DNA of 38,169 nt, from positions 1-38,169 of the forward strand of contig JAQVYH010000015.1 of assembly GCA_029004515.1 (NCBI GenBank), read 5' to 3'. Source of the DNA: Eubacteriales bacterium. Lineage in GTDB: Bacteria > Bacillota > Clostridia > Monoglobales > UMGS1388. Below are positions 32,986 through 38,169 of the stretch, in pieces. The notes under the pieces were generated by a model. That model was given only the letters and a program-made list of their open reading frames with translations. It was not told where the DNA came from and ran no database searches. A program made the position numbers and the translations under genes. Each line of letters starts with the position of its first letter. The stretch's first letter is position 1.

Positions 32986-32991
32986 TATAAT
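32986..32991 (+). promoter_or_regulatory. -10 element upstream of spoIIE
   Basis: TATAAT at 32986-32991, 51 bp before the ATG, without a recognisable -35 at normal spacing. That is compatible with an activator-driven sporulation promoter, but no clear Spo0A box was found. Confidence 0.4.
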
Positions 32992-33041
32992 ATTTTACAG
33001 AATTATTACAAAAGAGAATTCCACAAAGGAGATATATATAA

Positions 33042-35366
33042 ATGCAGGTAGATACAGCATCACAGACCAAGACAAAACCAAGCATCCGAAGATATATTCT
33101 GCAAGGGGTTAATATCCCTCTTATATACATAGGCCTTTATGTTATGGCGTCAGCTCATTGTGTAATGTTTGATGCTATTGCACCTTTTGGATTGTGCGTA
33201 CTTGCCGGGATATATAGCAACCGCCGTTGGGTAACATACTCTATCATTATGCACATTATCGGGTGTTTGATGATAGATGTTGTGGGGTTTTATTCTGTAC
33301 CCTACATAACAGGAGCCTTGATACTATTCTTGTTTATGAGATTATACCCAAAGGTAAATTCTGCTGTGTGGGTTGCAGTTACTCTGACCCTTGTAAGATT
33401 ACCTATAATAGTAATCGATGGATTTAACCCATACGATGCATCTATGCTGGTAATTGAAATCGGTCTTTCAACCGTCCTTTTACCAATATTGCAGAGATTC
33501 ACAACAAGGATTGAAAGGCCATATATCAAAGGAGCACCTGATTGTCAGGACCTTATGGGTTTGTTTTTGGTAATGTGTATAGCAATAATTTCAACAGCAG
33601 AGATGGCATTTCCAATGGATATAAACCTCTCTGCAATGTTATGTGGATATATTATAATGCTTATGAGCCTTGCAGGGGGATTCACCTTTGGCGGGGCAAC
33701 AGGAATAATCCTGGGAGTTGTATCGGGACTTTACCTCTCGCCTGACCCTGCTATTATGGGTATCTATGGAGTTTGCGGACTACTATGCGGACTTGTTAGG
33801 CAACTCGGCAAGTGGGGCGTTATAACAGGATTTATTCTGGCAAGCTGCATGTTTATTATCATCACTCCGCTTAAAGTACCCATGGCTTTTACCATTGGTG
33901 AACAGCTTGCGGCGGCGGTGCTTATACTCTTAACAAGTGAAAAAACCATAAACACCCTTAAAGGCATAGTAAACTCATACTTTCCCGAGCCTGAATATGC
34001 CACCAGACTCAAAAGTGCGGTAAATGATCGACTTGTTCAGACATCGGTTGCTTTGGACAGGCTATCAGGCTATATGAAAAAGTTAAGCCATACTCATCCT
34101 GATGCACCATCACAGGACATTTTCACCGTATTTGACAAGGCAGCAAACAGGGTGTGTAAGAATTGTATAAGCTCATCAAATTGTTGGCAGAGGGACTACG
34201 ACGTAACCGCTGAGGCACTGATGGATAGTTCACATTATCTTGAAGAGGTGGGATATATTGAGGTGGACAACTTCCCCTCGCACCTTCGCAACAGATGTGA
34301 AAAGATAGAAAAGTTCACAGAGCAGGTAAACAAAGAATATGAAAGCTACCGTATAAATCAGGTTTTGCACAAGAAAAACAGCATAAGCGAAGATTTGGCG
34401 GCAAGGCAGATTAAGGACTTTTCCAAGATAATTCAAGGAATAAACAACCGCCTTACAAGGGAAATTGACTTTGATACAGATTTGGAAAAGCGCCTTTTGG
34501 AGAATCTATCTCCTCTCCCTCTTGCCATTCACTCTATAAATGCCGTGATAGACCATACAGGCAGATACTCCATAACTATTACTGCATCATCAAAAACCGG
34601 AGCAACCATTGAAGAAATAACGCAATGCATATCAGAGGTATCAGGCAAAGAGATGGAGCCTTATGATATGACCGAGGAGCATAATAAGGTGACATTGCAC
34701 TTCACCCAAGCACCACAATATCAATTGGAGTACGGTGAAGCATCTGCCCCTAAAGATGGACAGACAATAAGCGGTGACAGTAGAATAATCGCTAAACTAA
34801 ACGACGGACGAGTGATAATGGCAATATCCGACGGAATGGGTAGCGGAGAAAGTGCCGCAAGACAATCAGACGCAACAATCGAATTATTAGGTAAATTTTT
34901 CGAGGCAGGATTTGATACACAGGCAGCCCTAAGGATGATTAATTCCATCCTGCTACTACGCTCCGGTGCAGAGAGTTTTGCCACATTGGACATAGCTATA
35001 ATTGATAAATACTCTGCTAAATGCGAGTTTATAAAGATTGGTGCTAACTGCGGTTATGTGCTGATTAACGGCAAGATAAAAAAGATTCCATCAGGGTCAC
35101 TCCCTGCTGGGATTCTAACCGAGGTGGATATTGAAAGGACAAGCATGAGCCTTACTGATAATAGCAATATTGTTCTTATTTCAGACGGTATCGAATCGGC
35201 AAATGACCCTTGGGTTGCAAAATATGTCAAGGATAACTCCTCCTCTACCCCACAGCAATTAGCAGACGATATACTAAAGCAAGCCTGCGAAAGACTAGGC
35301 GGTGTTGAAGACGATATGACAGTAATAATAGGTAAATTCTCAAAGAAGGGACAATATGTAACATGA
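33042..35366 (+). CDS. spoIIE: Stage II sporulation protein E
   Basis: A membrane serine phosphatase that dephosphorylates SpoIIAA to release sigma-F in the forespore and helps polar septation. The 774 residues have about ten membrane helices up to residue 310 or so, a central cytoplasmic region with the SpoIIE Cys cluster CKNCISSSNCW (about 373-383), and a C-terminal PP2C domain (about 560-774) with AISDGMGSGESAA (about 595) and GGVEDDMTVIIGKF at the end; the metal-binding Asp residues are present. The ATG at 33042 follows AAAGGAGAT. Its stop overlaps the next small gene as ATGA. It is divergent from argF. It is good evidence that the host lineage makes spores. Confidence 0.96.
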   Translation: MQVDTASQTKTKPSIRRYILQGVNIPLIYIGLYVMASAHCVMFDAIAPFGLCVLAGIYSNRRWVTYSIIMHIIGCLMIDVVGFYSVPYITGALILFLFMRLYPKVNSAVWVAVTLTLVRLPIIVIDGFNPYDASMLVIEIGLSTVLLPILQRFTTRIERPYIKGAPDCQDLMGLFLVMCIAIISTAEMAFPMDINLSAMLCGYIIMLMSLAGGFTFGGATGIILGVVSGLYLSPDPAIMGIYGVCGLLCGLVRQLGKWGVITGFILASCMFIIITPLKVPMAFTIGEQLAAAVLILLTSEKTINTLKGIVNSYFPEPEYATRLKSAVNDRLVQTSVALDRLSGYMKKLSHTHPDAPSQDIFTVFDKAANRVCKNCISSSNCWQRDYDVTAEALMDSSHYLEEVGYIEVDNFPSHLRNRCEKIEKFTEQVNKEYESYRINQVLHKKNSISEDLAARQIKDFSKIIQGINNRLTREIDFDTDLEKRLLENLSPLPLAIHSINAVIDHTGRYSITITASSKTGATIEEITQCISEVSGKEMEPYDMTEEHNKVTLHFTQAPQYQLEYGEASAPKDGQTISGDSRIIAKLNDGRVIMAISDGMGSGESAARQSDATIELLGKFFEAGFDTQAALRMINSILLLRSGAESFATLDIAIIDKYSAKCEFIKIGANCGYVLINGKIKKIPSGSLPAGILTEVDIERTSMSLTDNSNIVLISDGIESANDPWVAKYVKDNSSSTPQQLADDILKQACERLGGVEDDMTVIIGKFSKKGQYVT

Positions 35367-35578
35367 GAGATGAGAGAATAATCCACATTGAAAAGCTGAA
35401 AAGTCGCAACTTCAAGGAAGTAATCTTTGTACTAAGAAACAATGCTGACGAGGATAATATCATAACTGAAGCCTATGATATTATCAATAAATACGATAAG
35501 GGAGCTGTTTATCCCCGCACAGCTCCCACTCCCCCAAAGAATGGAATAATGAGATTCCTACGAGCATTTTGGTTTTAG
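35363..35578 (+). CDS. 71-residue protein coupled to spoIIE, function unknown
   Basis: The ATG overlaps the spoIIE TGA by four bases (ATGA), and an AAGGGA site lies about 11 bases upstream, so translation is probably coupled. The protein is basic and mixed: IHIEKLKSRNFKEVIFVLRNN looks like a beta/alpha start, then an acidic helix (DEDNIITEAYDIINKY), a Pro-rich turn (PRTAPTPP) and a hydrophobic C-terminal FLRAFWF that could touch the membrane. It has no signal peptide and I recognise no family. The overlap with spoIIE is the main reason to call it real; a role in sporulation is a guess from position. Confidence 0.7.
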   Translation: MRDERIIHIEKLKSRNFKEVIFVLRNNADEDNIITEAYDIINKYDKGAVYPRTAPTPPKNGIMRFLRAFWF

Positions 35579-35613
35579 AGTATGTTAAAGCAAGATGCTA
35601 TTAGCAGCTTGCA

Positions 35614-35790
35614 GCGATATAAATGCTCCGCATTTGCGATAGAACCTTTTGATGCGATATGTGACAAGTCACGCAATATGTTGCTTGCGCAACGAGAAAA
35701 AGCATTTATATCATATCGAGGTTGAACGAAGTGAAAGCATATCGATTTTGCGATGGCAAAAATATCGAGCAAACATAGTTTGCATATCGA
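35614..35790. repeat. Box/mini-hairpin array 2 (four GCGATAT boxes then four inverted boxes)
   Basis: Forward boxes: GCGATAT 35614, GCGATAG 35636, GCGATAT 35654, GCAATAT 35673. Inverted boxes ATATCGA: 35713, 35739, 35762, 35784. Five gaps hold perfect hairpins: AAATGCTCCGCATTT (35621-35635), GTGACAAGTCAC (35661-35672), GTTGCTTGCGCAAC (35680-35693), TTTTGCGATGGCAAAA (35746-35761) and GCAAACATAGTTTGC (35769-35783); four of these fill their gap to the base. The array fills most of the 337-bp convergent spacer between the 71-residue gene and the MBOAT gene. It is the same size and design as 13887-14055 with different sequence. Confidence 0.75.
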
Positions 35791-35871
35791 CAAAAAAATA
35801 TATCATATAATGTTAATAGCTCAGTTTGCCCATTCTACGCCTTTTTACCCATCCCCTGAGTTCCTATTAAA

Positions 35872-35904
35872 AAAGCCACAGAAACTGATTGTTTCTGTGG
35901 CTTT
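35872..35904 (-). terminator. Terminator of the MBOAT/DHHW unit
   Basis: 14-bp perfect stem AAAGCCACAGAAAC/GTTTCTGTGGCTTT with 5-base loop; T run on the minus strand, 12 bp after the MBOAT stop. Confidence 0.85.
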
Positions 35905-35915
35905 GATTTTTACTA

Positions 35916-37325
35916 TTAGAATCTGAAATAAATGAATGGATTATATGAGCCAATTTCAAGCATCAACACACATGCAATAAGGATTATCACAACAGATAAG
36001 TCCACTACAAATGCGCCGAGCTTTGTTTTGTCCAGCTTGCGCTTAAGAATCACTGCAACAGGCATTGAGAAGATAATTGCCCCGATACCTGCAAGGATGT
36101 TCTTTACTGTTAGCACCTGTGTAAAAACAAGGAATCCTACGCTACCCTTACCATAGGCACCAAACATTGAGCCGAGGATCTCAACAAGCTGTACCATAGA
36201 TTCTGCACGGAACAATACCCAACCGATGATAAATACAAAGATTGTATAGATATGCTGGATGGCAGAAGGCATCTTCTTAAGAGCTTTGCCAAAGATGAAC
36301 TTTTCTGCAAGGAGCAGAAGTCCATAATACACACCCCACAAGATAAAGTTCCAAGCGGCGCCATGCCAAAGACCTGTAAGCATCCACACAATAAGGATGT
36401 TTAATATAAGCCTTTTAGAGGAAACGCGATTACCACCAAGGGGGATATATACATAGTCACGGAAGAAGCTAGATAATGACATATGCCATCTTCTCCAGAA
36501 TTCTGTTACAGACTTAGAGATGTATGGATAATCAAAGTTCTCAAGGAAGTGGAATCCCATCATTCTACCCATACCAATAGCCATATCAGAATATCCCGAG
36601 AAGTCAAAATATATCTGCATTGTATATGCTAAAATACCTATCCAACCACCGATAAATCCATATTCACTCCCACCACGGGCGAAAATTGAGTCTGCAACCA
36701 TTGCCATATTGTTGGCGATAAGAACCTTTTTGCCAAGACCGGCAACAAAGCGACGAGCACCATAGGCAAAGTCATCAATGGTTTCCACTCGATGCTCAAG
36801 CTCATGTGCAACCGTGCTATAACGAACAATGGGGCCGGCAATAAGCTGTGGGAATGCACAAAGATATGCACCAAGATAGCTTATCTTCCTTTGTGCCCTT
36901 ACATCACCACGATACACATCGATTACATAGGACACTATCTGGAATGTGTAAAAAGAAATACCAATTGGAAGCGGAATATTAGCCGGTGGAATATTAACAC
37001 CCGGGATAACATTAATAATACCAATCGCAAAATCTGCATACTTATAAATACCAATAAGGAGCAGATTAACAACTACATCAAAAACAAGCGTACCCTTGGG
37101 GTCAATGTCATGTCTCTTTTTCCTTTCAATCTTAATTGCCATCTCATAGTTGAACCAGATTGAAAAGAGCATAAGAAATATGTACAGAGGCTCGCCCCAT
37201 CCATAAAAAACAAGCGAAAATGCTAAAAGCACATAGTTCCTTATCTTACGACTTTTAAATGCAAAATAACAAATAAAGAATAAGGGAAGGAAAACAAACA
37301 TAAAAACAAGATTTGAAAATACCAT
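35916..37325 (-). CDS. MBOAT-family O-acyltransferase (AlgI/PatA type)
   Basis: 469 residues with about eleven membrane helices; a membrane-bound O-acyltransferase that moves an acyl (usually acetyl) group across the membrane onto a polysaccharide, wall polymer or carrier. Family features are the opening MVFSNLVFMFVFLPLFFICYF, PIGISFYTFQIVSYVIDVYRG, the FPQLIAGPIVR segment, FDFSGYSDMAIG, EFWRRWHMSLSSFFRDYVYIPLGG, and the catalytic His in TGLWHGAAWNF. The ATG at 37325 has AGGAGG seven bases upstream, within the end of the preceding DHHW gene (gap three bases). AlgI and DltB are alternatives; with a DHHW partner and no dlt genes the AlgI/PatA-like role is the better fit. Confidence 0.95.
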   Translation of the reverse strand: MVFSNLVFMFVFLPLFFICYFAFKSRKIRNYVLLAFSLVFYGWGEPLYIFLMLFSIWFNYEMAIKIERKKRHDIDPKGTLVFDVVVNLLLIGIYKYADFAIGIINVIPGVNIPPANIPLPIGISFYTFQIVSYVIDVYRGDVRAQRKISYLGAYLCAFPQLIAGPIVRYSTVAHELEHRVETIDDFAYGARRFVAGLGKKVLIANNMAMVADSIFARGGSEYGFIGGWIGILAYTMQIYFDFSGYSDMAIGMGRMMGFHFLENFDYPYISKSVTEFWRRWHMSLSSFFRDYVYIPLGGNRVSSKRLILNILIVWMLTGLWHGAAWNFILWGVYYGLLLLAEKFIFGKALKKMPSAIQHIYTIFVFIIGWVLFRAESMVQLVEILGSMFGAYGKGSVGFLVFTQVLTVKNILAGIGAIIFSMPVAVILKRKLDKTKLGAFVVDLSVVIILIACVLMLEIGSYNPFIYFRF

Positions 37326-37328
37326 CCT

Positions 37329-38169
37329 TTATCCTCCTATATTAATTTTAGTCTTATAATTACCATCATTGTTATCAAAAAGAAGTGTATCAGAATACAT
37401 AAGGAACATAACATCATCGATATCATAATTACGAATAAACTGATTATAATCGAACTTGCCGTTTTGATACTCATCATAACGCAGGTCTACAAGGTAGGTC
37501 TTGTCATAATGTGACGCAATGTATGGGTCAATACAGTTACTAAATGAGTCAACAAAAACCAAAAGGTTTCTGCCTGTGTTTTTACCAAAGTCATACTCAC
37601 TATTACCTACATCTATATGGAAGTAGTCGGCATAGCAATTGTTAAAGGTTGACTTATCAAACTCACCTGCAAGATACTCCTCCTTCAAGGAATATTCTGC
37701 AAAAGGCGGCTTGCCACCGATAGTGAAATCATATGGCGGAATATCCATATTCATATCCCAAAGCTCATCACTTAATTTATCAAAGGATGAAATTCTTGCA
37801 ATTGAGCCACGGAAATTTATATCTCCAACCTTGAAGAACTCCGCCTGTCTTGGAGCGCCAATTTCAGGAGATTTTTTGGAAAGCATATTGATAATATCCT
37901 TATATCCCTCGTATGAACCCTGAATTGTCCAATGGTGGTCAGTTTTGAAGAAGTACTTTTTATAGTCCTCCATATTATCATACTTAAGATAATCAAAGGA
38001 AACTCCGATACTTTCCATAGACTTGCTAAACTTCTCAATATATTGCTTACGATTGTCAATACCAAGATTAGAATCCTTGGGCAATGGGGATGTATCATAA
38101 ACATTACATCCATATACAAAAAGATTAACATCATTGCTATCACGAAGTTTCCCGAAAAACTCCTCGGTC
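37329..38169 (-). CDS. DHHW family protein, C-terminal part (5' end outside window)
   Basis: The frame is open to the right edge; about 280 residues are seen. The TTG at 38084 is internal, since the sequence before it (FFGKLRDSNDVNLFVYG) continues the same domain. The defining FKTDHHWTIQGSYEGY motif (about 38 kb) and the later LVFVDSFSNCIDPYIASHY fit the DHHW/AlgX-AlgJ SGNH-like group, extracytoplasmic proteins that pass acetyl groups from an MBOAT partner to a polysaccharide. In that group the Asp-His of the DHHW block and a Ser serve as catalytic residues; candidates here are TDHH and DSFSN. It is cotranscribed with and precedes the MBOAT gene. Confidence 0.88.
   Translation of the reverse strand, partial: TEEFFGKLRDSNDVNLFVYGCNVYDTSPLPKDSNLGIDNRKQYIEKFSKSMESIGVSFDYLKYDNMEDYKKYFFKTDHHWTIQGSYEGYKDIINMLSKKSPEIGAPRQAEFFKVGDINFRGSIARISSFDKLSDELWDMNMDIPPYDFTIGGKPPFAEYSLKEEYLAGEFDKSTFNNCYADYFHIDVGNSEYDFGKNTGRNLLVFVDSFSNCIDPYIASHYDKTYLVDLRYDEYQNGKFDYNQFIRNYDIDDVMFLMYSDTLLFDNNDGNYKTKINIGG

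Overview
The window looks like chromosome from a low-GC, anaerobic, spore-forming member of the Clostridia, probably an uncultured gut-type lineage. The grounds are pyruvate:ferredoxin oxidoreductase, SpoVG and SpoIIE, AddAB in place of RecBCD, a type III glutamine synthetase, SLH-domain and golvesin-like secreted proteins, strong AGGAGG-type ribosome binding sites and A/T-rich spacers. I see no tRNA, rRNA, CRISPR array, transposase or prophage gene. 22 protein genes are supported; the first (nifJ) and last (DHHW protein) run off the window.

Layout: 1-1982 nifJ C-terminal half (+); 2.4-4.9 kb SLH surface protein and murC (-); 5.1-13.8 kb spoVG, addB, addA and an intracellular GH13 enzyme (+); 14.2-19.3 kb carA followed by a single reading frame joining CarB to DapF (-); 19.7-21.8 kb glnN (+); 22.0-24.5 kb corA and a golvesin-like secreted protein (-); 24.65-31.4 kb a small membrane glycosyltransferase-like protein, recD2, comFC, an EF-G paralogue and a DUF2264 protein (+); 31.9-32.8 kb argF (-); 33.0-35.6 kb spoIIE and a coupled 71-codon gene (+); 35.9-38.2 kb an MBOAT acyltransferase and a DHHW protein (-), a likely polysaccharide or wall O-acetylation pair.

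The most unusual protein-level feature is the nitrogen/carbamoyl-phosphate block. CarA has lost both the nucleophilic Cys (Gly249) and the catalytic His (Phe333) of its glutaminase site, so it should not hydrolyse glutamine; the synthetase would then have to use free ammonia. CarB is fused in frame to diaminopimelate epimerase, and that DapF module has Ser in place of its first catalytic Cys while keeping the second. The unit is transcribed divergently from glnN, an ammonia-consuming glutamine synthetase with a perfect consensus promoter, and argF, a consumer of carbamoyl phosphate, lies 12.6 kb away.

The most unusual non-coding features lie at the convergent gene junctions. Two arrays of about 170 bp (13887-14055 and 35614-35790) share one architecture with unrelated sequences: four copies of a short box, then four inverted copies, with perfect mini-hairpins filling most of the gaps exactly. 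A separate element of about 90 nt occurs three times (14076, 31514, 31709) and folds as a three-way junction with compensatory changes in its stems. A third, MITE-like segment (2018-2330) is bounded by inverted copies of a terminator hairpin. Four of the five convergent junctions carry such elements and no divergent junction does.
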